NCBI GenBank assembly: GCA_021401465.1
Contig: JADDMT010000142.1
Coordinates: 1 to 64,000, forward strand
Reading direction: 5' to 3'
DNA from: Teratosphaeria epicoccoides
Taxonomy: Eukaryota > Ascomycota > Dothideomycetes > Mycosphaerellales > Teratosphaeriaceae
DNA: 64,000 nucleotides
Below the pieces are notes generated by a model. It saw only the letters and a list, made by a program, of their open reading frames with translations. It searched no databases and was not told the origin of the DNA. Positions 31,230-40,681 of this stretch are shown here, in pieces (position 1 is the first letter of the stretch; every line of letters starts with the position of its first letter). A program made the position numbers and the translations under genes.

Positions 31230-31408
31230 TATCTCGCGGCTGAGCGGAATGGGTTGATGGTAGAGATGGTGATGCAGCCGCGGAACACGCAGAATTTAAC
31301 AGCCGAAGACGAGATTATCGCGGGCGTCATTGGCTCTTGAAGCTCTTCGAGCGCGCCGATAACGTCGCACCGCTGCAGGAGGGACATCTGCATCTTGCCT
31401 TCTCACGA

Positions 31409-33742
31409 TTATTTCCTCCCATTTCCCTTCCCTCCCTTCCCTCCCTTCCCTCTCTTCCCTCCCTTCACACTTTCCCCACTCTTCCTTTCCTTTTCTCCCT
31501 TGGCCCCCGTTCCAGCATCACCCTTCCTCTTCTTCCACTCCTTTCCCGCCTTCCTCTCATCCCGATCCAACAACTTCTTCTTCTCCTTATTGCTCAACTT
31601 TCCCGCCTTCCGACCCTTTCTCCTCCCCTCACTCGGCCCATTCAACGCCTCCCTCCCCCTCTGCTTGGCCGCAGCCTTCTCCTTCTCACTCTCAAACCAC
31701 GTCTTCTTCGGCCTCGCCATGATTTCATCTCTGTGCACCACATTGTTCTCCGCGCGCGTGATTTCCTTTTCGGTTTGTTGGAGGAGCTTGTCTTCTTTCT
31801 CTTCCCTTAGCACGGCTTCGACTTCTTGTTCCAGAGAATCGCAGCGTTGTTGCCAGGAATCTACGTCTTTTGGGTCGACGGTGCGTTGCCGTACCCCGGC
31901 GCCGTGAGCTTTCGCGGCCTTGACAGCTGCCTTGACGACTTTGCGATCGGGTTCTGCGGCAAGTGTGCACGAAACACCTTTTCGTCCTGCACGGGCGGTA
32001 CGTCCAACACGATGGAGATAGATCTCGTGGGTTTGTGGCGCTTCGTAGTTGACCACGACTTCGATGCCCTTGATGTCCAGACCGCGCGAGGCTACGTCGG
32101 TGGCTAGTAGAAATGATGCGCGGCCTGATCGGAAGGACTCGACGGCGTTGATACGCTGTTCTTGGGAGAGATCACCGTGCAGCTCTGCGGCTTTGAGCCC
32201 GCATAAGGCGAACATGATGCGCGCACGATGGGCTTCCTTCTTTTGCCGGAAGAAGATGATGACGCGGTCGGTGTGTACCTCCGAGCAGAGGTACATGAGA
32301 TAGCCGAGACGTTTCTGTTCGCGCCCTGATCGCAGTCGAACGAATTCTTGTATCAAGCCTGCTGCGCTGGCTTTCTGAGCGTCGACCATCAGTCGTACAG
32401 GACGTTGCATGCCGACTCGGACTAGCTCATCCACTTTTGTCGTCATAGTGGCGGAAAAGAGCATAGTTTGCCTGCTCTTTGGTATGGTTTTCAAAATCTC
32501 GTCGAGCTCGTCTGCAAAACCTTCCTCGAGCATACGATCTGCCTCGTCCAGGACGAGAATTTCCAGTTTATCTGTTTGCAAAGCCGGCGAGTTGCGCATG
32601 AAGTCAATGAATCGGCCAGGTGTAGCAATGACAACGTCTGGCCTCAGCTTCAGCTCTTTCTCCTGCTCTCGACTGTTCAGACCACCTATGGCTCGTCCAA
32701 ATGTGATATCGGTATGTGCTGAGAGCTTTTTGGCAACCGACAGACACTGCAATGCCAGCTCACGGGTTGGCATCAGTATCGCGACGCGAGTGGTCGCCTG
32801 ACGTTTCGGTCGATATAGCAGACGCTCAAGAATAGGGATGATGAACGCGCCAGTCTTTCCTGAACCAGTGACAGCACCACCGACAATGTCTTTGCCTTCC
32901 AAGGCGACAGGTATGGTCTTCTTTTGGATGGGAGTCGGGGCGGTGAAGCCTACAGCGGACAGGCCTTTCAAGATGGGACGAGAGAGGTTCATCGATGTGA
33001 AGCTGCCTTCGCCGGCAACTGGTGTTTCATTCCTCGTTTTCGACTCAGGCGCAAAGAAGGCGGCTTGCTTCTTTAGCTCAAGCTCATCGATCTCTACCTC
33101 ATCGTCGCTTGCCTCCATCTTCTCCTCGTCCGGCTGCCGTACTTGGGAGGCGGCTGCCTCGTCCTTTCCCCCGTCCTCACTATCAATCCCAGCATCATCA
33201 TGGACCTCTTCTTCGTCGGCTCCAGACTCTGCATCACTGTCCGTGTCATAGTGGCCATGTCCAACATCGATTTCCTCGTCCACGTCGCTCTCGCCCAGCT
33301 CACCCAATTCCGCCTCGGAACCTTCGATGGCCTCCTCGTCTCCTTCTCCTGCCTCAGAGTCACTCCGATCGTCCTCGGTCTCTTCTGCCTCCATCTTTCC
33401 ATTCGTTCCCAACCGTCTTGCCACAATCGCATCTACGCGATCGTCAGTAGCGCCAATCCAGCCGTCAAAGTCGCCGAGCGCAGCCACTCGATCCTCCTGA
33501 TTGAACTCGAAATCTGAGTCTAGGTCTTTGGAATCATCGCCGTCATCCGACACCTCGTCCGTATCCTTTGCGACGTCTTTCTTCTGCTTCTTCACTGCGC
33601 CTTTGCTGATCGACTCTCGCTTTCGCTTGTTGCTCTTCGGTGTTTCTTCCTCCACGTCGTCACCTTCTTCATCCGACACATCATTGTCCGACAGAGTGCC
33701 AATGAAGTCAGGATCTAGTAAAGGCGCCATGGCAGATGACAT
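31409..33742 (-). CDS. DRS1: DEAD-box RNA helicase Drs1 (60S ribosome assembly)
   Basis: A single-exon gene of 777 residues. The start is taken at the ATG 33740-33742, which has A at -3; another in-frame ATG four codons later is equally usable. The first ~250 residues are acidic and disordered (DEEGDDVEEE, GDSKDLDSD), typical of nucleolar Drs1/DDX27. Helicase motifs are in order: Q motif at GFTAPTPIQKKTIP, AVTGSGKTGAF, PTRELALQC, VLDEADRMLEEGF, SATMTTKV, then lobe two with DVASRGLDIKG and HRVGRTARAGRKG. The C-terminus is a Lys/Gly-rich tail after a coiled-coil Glu/Lys stretch. Drs1 acts in 25S rRNA maturation in the nucleolus. The gene is convergent with the KGG gene, with 179 bases between their stops. 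Confidence 0.88.
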   Translation of the reverse strand: MSSAMAPLLDPDFIGTLSDNDVSDEEGDDVEEETPKSNKRKRESISKGAVKKQKKDVAKDTDEVSDDGDDSKDLDSDFEFNQEDRVAALGDFDGWIGATDDRVDAIVARRLGTNGKMEAEETEDDRSDSEAGEGDEEAIEGSEAELGELGESDVDEEIDVGHGHYDTDSDAESGADEEEVHDDAGIDSEDGGKDEAAASQVRQPDEEKMEASDDEVEIDELELKKQAAFFAPESKTRNETPVAGEGSFTSMNLSRPILKGLSAVGFTAPTPIQKKTIPVALEGKDIVGGAVTGSGKTGAFIIPILERLLYRPKRQATTRVAILMPTRELALQCLSVAKKLSAHTDITFGRAIGGLNSREQEKELKLRPDVVIATPGRFIDFMRNSPALQTDKLEILVLDEADRMLEEGFADELDEILKTIPKSRQTMLFSATMTTKVDELVRVGMQRPVRLMVDAQKASAAGLIQEFVRLRSGREQKRLGYLMYLCSEVHTDRVIIFFRQKKEAHRARIMFALCGLKAAELHGDLSQEQRINAVESFRSGRASFLLATDVASRGLDIKGIEVVVNYEAPQTHEIYLHRVGRTARAGRKGVSCTLAAEPDRKVVKAAVKAAKAHGAGVRQRTVDPKDVDSWQQRCDSLEQEVEAVLREEKEDKLLQQTEKEITRAENNVVHRDEIMARPKKTWFESEKEKAAAKQRGREALNGPSEGRRKGRKAGKLSNKEKKKLLDRDERKAGKEWKKRKGDAGTGAKGEKERKSGESVKGGKRGKGGKGGKGNGRK

Positions 33743-35071
33743 TTTGCCGAAACATCGAAGCATCAGACTTAAAAAGTTCAGAAAGGAAAGTTCTGCCATC
33801 GAGGCGGTGAGATGACCTCCACGCGGAACAGTTCCGCGTCTTGACTCGCGCCCAAACGACCACCTCTTCTGCAATCCCACGATCTTCTTGATACAGCTTG
33901 CTGATGCTTGCTCAGGCTTCTCACAATGTGGAGAGTGACCTGATAATATGGCTCGAGCTGGACCCCAAGGCGCGATCTCGAGGCAAATAGCAAGTAATGT
34001 CTGCCGAAGTTTGCTGGCCTTGCGCTATGCCATCTTGCCTTGTTCGCAGGAGAATCTCCAGGAAACATTCCTTGAAGATAATGGCAAAGAAGAATGAATC
34101 GAAGAAAGCTAGTACAGCTGACATAAACATCGCGTGTGATCTCTACAAAGTGGCTACAAATGCGCAGGTATGGCTCTGAAAAAAAGGATGGGTAACCAGC
34201 GACCTCGATTGCGTTTCTTGAAAGCCCGTCCAGAAATGTTGAAGGACACATTATAGCTACCGAGACATTTCCAACGTTACGGGATCAGCAATCACGCAAG
34301 TTCCCTTTCCTCCAGTCGAGATGGCTCGATCACAAGCACCTGCAGCACGCAGGCCACCTGCGACATCGCTCGCCACACCTCTTCTGTTGCAAGATACATC
34401 TGAATTGGTTGCCCGTCGGAATGTCACGCCAGGCTGCGGGTGAGAATGATGAGGCTGGGTCAGAGAGAGAGGATGGGAGCGCTGGGAGCATCGAGGTGGC
34501 CGCTGGAGATGCTGCGGAGGAGTCTTGGAGTGCTGAACAGGAGTGGAGGTATGTGCTCGGCGATGAAATCTGATGTAGTGTTGCCGACTTGGAATCCGCT
34601 CGGGTCAAGTAGTGCGCTCTGGGCCTGATACTGTGGGAACACACAGCTTTTCGGAGCATCAGGAGGCTGCATTGAGTGGCGATGGTGGAGATCAACCATG
34701 GGTTACCGTGACGTTCGAGAAATCGACAGATTCGCTCCATGATCAGGCACATTCGCGCACAGACGTTCTTTATAACCCGTCCAGTCTGCATCCCTCCCTC
34801 TCTGACACATCCGCGCAAGCCGTAACCATACCTGAGGACCCTTACACATGCCCACTTCCTCAAGACTCAAAGCCCCATTGTATCCAGCCCACAGCGCAAC
34901 AACAAGGCGCCTGTTTGTCTGCAGCCCCCACCATTGTCCACTCGTCAAACAAAATCCCTTTGTGTCTCCAGCAAATCCTTCATTCACAAACACCAGAAAC
35001 ATCGTGAGTTCAGCAAGCCAAGAACATCATCTCCTTCCCGCCACCGCTTCAAACATCAAGACACTTTACTA
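33743..35071. other. Intergenic, no convincing gene
   Basis: DRS1 promoter at the left. Frames of 60-177 codons on both strands overlap one another (for example the minus strand 34330-34863) with no domain or consistent codon bias. No RNA gene was recognised. Confidence 0.4.
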
Positions 35072-35395
35072 ATGCCCTACACAACCCTCCAATACCTCAA
35101 CTGGCTCGCCCAGCACGGCGTCTGGGAGCGTCATTACGAATATCCTTCATCTAACAAAACTACAAACCAGAGTTGCAGATTACTTGCAGTGAGAGCGACT
35201 GGCGTTAAAAAGTCGAGAGAGGGGAGGACTCTGAAGAAGAGGAAACTAATTATATTTAAGCGGACAGGTCCGGGACGCGGTACAAATTGGTATGGTATCA
35301 ATCCGCCGTGTGGGATGCCGGAGTGTAGGGTTTGTGGAAACTTCGTTGGAATGGCGGTGGAGGAGGAGGGGAGGAAAGTTGGTGTGGAGGTGTGA
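35072..35395 (+). CDS. Possible small basic protein, unknown
   Basis: An ORF of 107 codons beginning at an ATG at 35072. It is basic (TLKKRKLIIFKRTGPG) and ends with a short cysteine-containing segment (NPPCGMPECRVCGNF) that could bind a metal. There is no family match that I recognise, and the region is somewhat AT-rich. It may be a genuine small gene or a fragment. Its 3' end faces that of isocitrate lyase across ~190 bases. Confidence 0.3.
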   Translation: MPYTTLQYLNWLAQHGVWERHYEYPSSNKTTNQSCRLLAVRATGVKKSREGRTLKKRKLIIFKRTGPGRGTNWYGINPPCGMPECRVCGNFVGMAVEEEGRKVGVEV

Positions 35396-35581
35396 TGTGC
35401 TTGCTGTTGAAGAGGTTGATCGGCTTGAAGCAGGCCGGCAATGTCACACGAGAGGTAGCATCCCATCGTAACGGAGATTGATCGCAGACGCCTCTGAACA
35501 ACCTCACGTGTATGCCATGCCTGCGAAACAATTCTACAACACCTTCCCATCCAATTCCTCCTGTCCCCACTCCACATCCTT

Positions 35582-37312
35582 TTAATGCCTCCCAAACTGA
35601 TCCTCCGTGACACCCTTCCCCATCGCACTCGTCGAGCTAACACCGCCACTAACCATCTTCAACAACTCATCCACATAATTCGCGCCGCTCCACTTCTGGT
35701 GCGTAACCACTTCACACCCCGTCTCCATCTCCGGCTCCTGGATCGTCTCGCCGTACGCGCGCATGCCCCTCTTCGCGAAGTCCTTCGCGAAACGATCGGA
35801 GATGAGCGCCGTGCTGTGGAGGCCGGCCAGTGTGATGAATTGCCAGCAGTAGCCGAGTGAGGCGAGGCGCTGAATGTAGGTTTGCTGCTCGGCGGCGGGC
35901 ATGGCGGTTTTCCAGTTGAAGGATGGGGACAGGTTGTAGGCGAGCCTGAGCACGGGGAGTCAGTATGCAGATGACGTGTTCGGGGTGGTTGGGGACTTAC
36001 TTCTGCTGCGGCCAGTAAGAGTGCACGCCATCGGCGAACTCCTTGGCCTGCGCAAAGTCGGGCAACTTGCTCTCCATCCAGATCAAATCGGCATACGGAG
36101 CATAGGCAGCAGCGCGAATGATAGCGCACTGGCAACCACCCTGGTACCTGTAGAATCCCTCCCTGGTCCGCGGCGAGTCCCAGTCAAAGTGCACATCCAC
36201 ACCAGTCAAACCCTTCGCAATCGCGCGAGCCTCAGCATTGCTCTTGCCCTTAGCCTGCTTCGTGAACTCCTCGATCAACCCAGCCTTGTTGACGTGGACG
36301 CCCGCGTTAATGGTGTCCGCGACAGCCTCATGGAAGAGCTTGAGGCCGGCCTGCGCATTCCAGGAGTCCTCGATAGCCTGAAGCTCGGCACCTTGCTTGC
36401 CGGCCTGCTCGGCAGCAATCATCAGGTCGTTCAAGGGCTGCAAAGCCGGATTGGTGGAGCCGAGAATGAATTGGTGGTCGCGAGGGTCGATGTTGCTTGT
36501 GATGAGGGTGGCGGCTTCCGAGTCGGTACGGGCGATGGCGAGGAGGTCGGTGCCCATGATGTCGGCTTGCGCACGTATGGCAACCAAGCGGTTGATGTGC
36601 TCGCTGATTGGCACCAAGACTTTGCCGGCCATGTGACCGCACTTCTTGGTACCTGGCATCTGGTCCTCGATGTGAATACCCGCGGCACCCTTCTCGACGA
36701 AGAGCTGGGTGAGTTTCATTACCGCGGTGAGACCACCGTGACCTGTGTCGGCGTCGGCAATGATGGGACGGAGGAAATCGGTGTTGGCCAGCTTGGACCT
36801 CTCGGATGGAGCAGTGGTCAGGCGCTCCTCACGCTGCTTGCGGTCGTGGAAAAGCTGTGCCTTGAACAGGTGCTGCACCTTGTTCGGCACAGTGGTGTAT
36901 GGGTAGTCTGCTAGATCTGGACCTGGCTCATCTGAGGCAGAAGCTGTGCTGGACGACTGCCAGCCAGAAACGTAGACGGTGTCAAGGTATTTGGCCATTT
37001 GGGTGACCATGACCGGGTCCAAGCAGCCGTAAGTGAATGAAGCATCTTTGTTCTGATAGACGTCAATGATTTTCCTGATGTAGCTCACGAAAGTTCACAT
37101 ACAGCAAAGCGCTCCTCTACGGTCTTCCAGAGCTTCTTCGACAGAACATTGCTCGGGTATTCAATTCTGATGTTGCCCCTCTTGTTGACGATCTGCTCGG
37201 CAGTGTAGGGTCTGCGAGTCTGACGCCATCTGGAATCTGTCCACCATTGCTTCACCTGCTTGACCTCCTCGTCGAAGCGCTGCTGCTCGCCGTCGTTGGC
37301 GTGGCTTGCCAT
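35582..37312 (-). CDS. ICL1: Isocitrate lyase family enzyme (glyoxylate or methylcitrate cycle)
   Basis: The model is complement(join(35582..35945,36001..37052,37103..37312)) and gives 541 residues. Introns of 55 and 50 bp have GTAAGT and GTATGT donors and CTCAG/ATCAG acceptors. They join ERFA to NKDASFTYG and WPQQ to KLAYNLS, matching family layout. Landmarks are QWWTDSRW, YVSGWQSSSTAS, DADTGHGGLTAV, the catalytic loop KKCGHMAGK, RTDSEAATLI and NLSPSFNW. Fungal isocitrate lyases split isocitrate into glyoxylate and succinate for growth on C2 compounds or lipids. Fungal 2-methylisocitrate lyases share the same loop and length, so the exact substrate is not settled. The C-terminus (EDQFGRH) is not a typical PTS1. 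The start is the ATG at 37310-37312. Confidence 0.82.
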
Positions 37313-38149
37313 GGCTGCTACTGGAAGGCTGGAGGGTAAGATGGAAGTGAACGCAGACACGGCTTGTTTCAGTCTTTCTGCCAGCTTGTCCTGTTTAATA
37401 GAGTACAAGTTGGGATGGTGAAGGTGATGTCAGGTACAACAGGAATGGTAAAGGGCTGTGATGCGCAGACGGGAGGAGAAGTGTACAAAGAGCAGCTATA
37501 CTTGAGCCATTACCAACCCATGACTCCGATCTCGCCCGAGCCTGAGATTCACCGTGGTCGCAACCAGAGCTTGTGATGCTGCTTGACCGAGGACGATGAC
37601 CTGGTGCGGCAGTGGTGAAGCCTCGGACGAATGGGTGGGCATGACTGGCTAAGGTGAAAAAGGCTCAGGCCGCCTGCCGCGCCGGGAATCTGGGGCACGC
37701 CTTTTGGGTCTTGCCGAGGCTTTCATGTGAATATTTGCATTGTGCCGTCAAAGATCAAGCAGCGGCGCCGAGCATGCATTTGTCGATTGATGGCTCAGGA
37801 TGGGTGCGTCCTCACGACGAGATGGGAGCTCAACCTCGGCAATCTCAAGCAGTGTCCATTGGTCTCTGGAGCTCGGAAGCACGGCCAAAGCCGTCTTCCC
37901 GCTGTCGACTGCAAGCATATGTGACCGCAGCTGCATTCTGCAAGCGTTGTCGGAAGGGTGCTTCACCTGTAGGATTGTCTCGTCACTGAAAGCGACTTGG
38001 CAGTCACATCCATACGTAAGATTCGGCCTCGAAATTCGGCTCTCGGCGAAGCGAATGATTCGGAAGTCAGTCGACAGTCTTGGCGCGGAAGGGTTGCCGC
38101 CATGGGCCTTCGATATTGGCAAGCTGATTGGTTGTTCAAAACGTCCTGG
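37313..38149. other. Intergenic, isocitrate lyase promoter
   Basis: The minus-strand promoter occupies the left part. Short overlapping ORFs are uninformative. No further feature can be supported before the fold-back element at 38150. Confidence 0.5.
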
Positions 38150-38280
38150 TCACGTGGTACGGAGAAGTCAGCAGTAGGTTAGCAATCAGCAAGCTTGCTA
38201 GCTAATTCAACAGGCAATTATCAATCAAGTTAGCTAGCAAGCTTGCTAATTGCTAGCTTACCGGTGACTTCCCCGCGTGA
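38150..38280. mobile_element. MITE-like fold-back element, 131 bp
   Basis: The central arms 38181-38205 and 38230-38254 are inverted copies matching at 24 of 25 positions, separated by a 24-base loop. Each arm carries the palindrome AGCAAGCTTGCT and an overlapping GCTAGC. Outer segments are also inverted with mismatches (TCACGTGG...GGAGAAGTCA against the complement of GTGACTTCC...CCGCGTGA). The whole interval could therefore fold into one long hairpin. A clear target-site duplication was not seen. Size and structure suggest a non-autonomous inverted-repeat element. Confidence 0.65.
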
Positions 38281-38283
38281 CAT

Positions 38284-38992
38284 AAGCTAAGAATTAATGC
38301 ATAGATTGATTACTAGAATTACTCCACCTTGAGCGTCACAGCGCTCTCCTGGCATACCCTGTCTCATCGAATCCGTACTAAGCGTCACATCGCCACAAAA
38401 CATACAGCGATTGGAACGGAACATTGGATACCCCGTTGTATCTCCTCAAGATGCACACAGCAAGTCACAAAGTCGTGGCGCCCTCACCGACAGTTGAAGA
38501 GGTACATGGCAGCCCGGCCGGAGGACATCATTGGCCGCGGCATGGCATCTCGTCTGTTGCCCGGCATCACAGCCCGTTCCGCACTCTCGCACATCCGCCT
38601 GGACATGTGCTGTCCCGCGCTCGGCAGCAAACAGATGAGTACACCTGCTCAAAGTCTCCAATCTTCCATCTCTTTTACCGCAACTGCTGCTTGCCTGATG
38701 GGGAGCCCTTGCCTTACTTCACTGCTAGACGTAGACTTCCATACATGCACTCACGCGGTCTTCCCTTTCAGTAGTGAAGAGCTCAGGCTCCGCCATTCAA
38801 CATCCAGGTGACATTTTGTTTGTATGCTACTGGGTCCGGACTCTAGCCAAGCCATTCAACACAATCTCATCGCTACAGCCAGTATTGGCAGCTCGAGGCC
38901 GGCGGACCTCATTACAAGTTCGCTCGCGATCTGGATCTTGTCACAGTCTTCGGGGTGATGTTGTGCCCGTTCACGAGGTCATACGCGCCAAG
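38284..38992. other. Intergenic upstream of broken MFS gene
   Basis: Short frames on both strands only. This would have been the promoter of the decayed transporter at 38993. Confidence 0.45.
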
Positions 38993-40311
38993 ATGGATGA
39001 AAAGCAGGTTCATCCAAAAGACGCGGCGGCTGCTGTAAGGGCTTCGGTGATGTCCGTAGAGCTGTCGACATCTCTTGTCTCTGTCACCAACAGCAACTAC
39101 GATTATGAGCACCATGATCGGGAATTTGGGGGACGATTGACCTCGGACATATCGCATAAGTCCTCTGCAGCCAGTGGAGCAGTGCCGCCATCACTGCGTC
39201 GGACACACACGAAGAGCAGCATCGCTACCATGCACGAAGTATTCAAAGTCGGTTTCTCGGAGTCCGACAGGAATGATCCTCGAAACTGGTCAAAGCTGTA
39301 CCAAGGCATCATCTTGGGTGTAATGAGCTACGGCACCACAGCAACAATCATCTTTTCAACGAGCGATGGTGGAGCCGCTCTGATGAAGATCTGAAGTTCA
39401 TCAATCTCCTCAAGGTCAACCTATCGCGCACATTCATCACGACAGTGACAGAACCAAACTGTATGTCTTGGGACATCTACCTCGCTCTCGTTTCCGGCTG
39501 CCTCTACCTCTGTTTCGTAGCACATCCCATCACCTTCTCCGACATCCGCCACTGGACGCCCGGCTCCTCCGGTCTAGCTTTCTCCGGCACAGGCGTCGGC
39601 TCGATGATCATCATCTGCAGCGAGCCGCTCATCAGGAGAATGATCAACACCCACGAACCAGATCCCGAGGGCGAAGACGGCAAACCCCCGCCAGAAGCCA
39701 TGGTCAGCGCAGTCTGCATTGCCGCCATATTGATCCCAGTCGGAGAAATTTGGTTCGCCTGGACAGGGACACCAGTCAGGTAACCCTGGATCGTGCCAAT
39801 CCTGGCCGGCATTTCCTTTGGAGCCGGCAACTGCGCGGTCTTCATCTACGCGACGAACTACCTCGTCGACTCATATGACGTCTACGCCGCCAGCGCACTA
39901 GCAGGCAACGCCGTCCTTCATTCCGACATGGGCGCGACTCTGCCGATTGCCGGCGAGGCCATGTACAAATCCCTCGGACCGCAGTGGGCCGGTACGTTAC
40001 TAGCGGCACTAGAAGCTGTCTTCATCCCGGTTCTGTTCTTGTTCTATCGATATGGTGCCAAGATAAGATCTAAAAGTCTTCTGATCAGGAATATGCGCGA
40101 GGATAATGAGAAGCGGAGTGCCAAGCGCCAGAAAGCTGAGGAAAGGGCGTTGCGGAGGGCCAGGGCTGAGGCGGAACTTGGTGGCGGGATGATGGGGGTT
40201 GCGGCGATGGATGAGCAATTTGATAGGGAGAGGGATGTGGGGAAGAGTGCAGAGGTGAGGAGTGTGGTGACGGCTAAGAGTTCTGAAAAGCGCTCTGGAG
40301 TTGGCGTCTAG
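38993..40311 (+). pseudogene. Broken MFS (DHA1-type) transporter
   Basis: Three pieces belong to one transporter. 38993-39360 encodes the soluble N-terminus (MDEKQVHPKD, then ESDRNDPRNWSKLYQ, the pre-helix motif) and part of helix 1. From about 39362 the frame changes, and the signal resumes in the central loop (RTFITTVTEPNCMSWDIYL). Helices 2-6, normally about 150 residues, are therefore missing. The second half then reads through GLAFSGTGVGSMI and EPLIRRMIN to an in-frame TAA at 39781-39783. It continues in the same frame with PILAGISFGAGNCAVFIYATNY, GATLPIAGEAMY and a charged tail to 40311. The deletion, frameshift and nonsense codon together make a working 12-helix carrier impossible. It is distinct in sequence from the intact MFS gene at 28 kb. 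Confidence 0.8.
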
Positions 40312-40681
40312 CGTTTGAGCGCTTCTGCGTCGCGCTGGAAGCGTTTTGTATCGCAGTCGTACCGCTGAGTCGGCGTTTCGGAACAGACAACGAGGAGGCT
40401 CAGGGGCCAGGATCCAATGAAATTCGCATAGCGGACCCTTTTGAAACAGCACATTCGTGTTTCCAGATTGCCCAGTCATTTCGGCAGTCTGTCTTCATAA
40501 TTCGCTATGCACATCAAATCAAAACACCAGCAACCCACCGACAACCTCACCGTCATCAAATCATACTCATCGGGGATCCAAAGAACCATCCACCGCCTTC
40601 ATATTCGCCTCATTCACGTCACTTCAGTCCGTGCCCATCTGCCTAGCCAGACCCTGATACCCATGAATCTCAAGCGCCCCA
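40312..40681. other. Convergent 3' intergenic region
   Basis: Lies between the 3' end of the broken MFS gene (plus) and the 3' end of the hydrophilic repeat gene (minus). No coding or repeat signal. Confidence 0.5.

Noticed and set aside
34330..34863. 177-codon minus-strand ORF
   Set aside because: Cys/Arg/Ser-rich with no domain and several competing frames on the other strand; no splice or start evidence.
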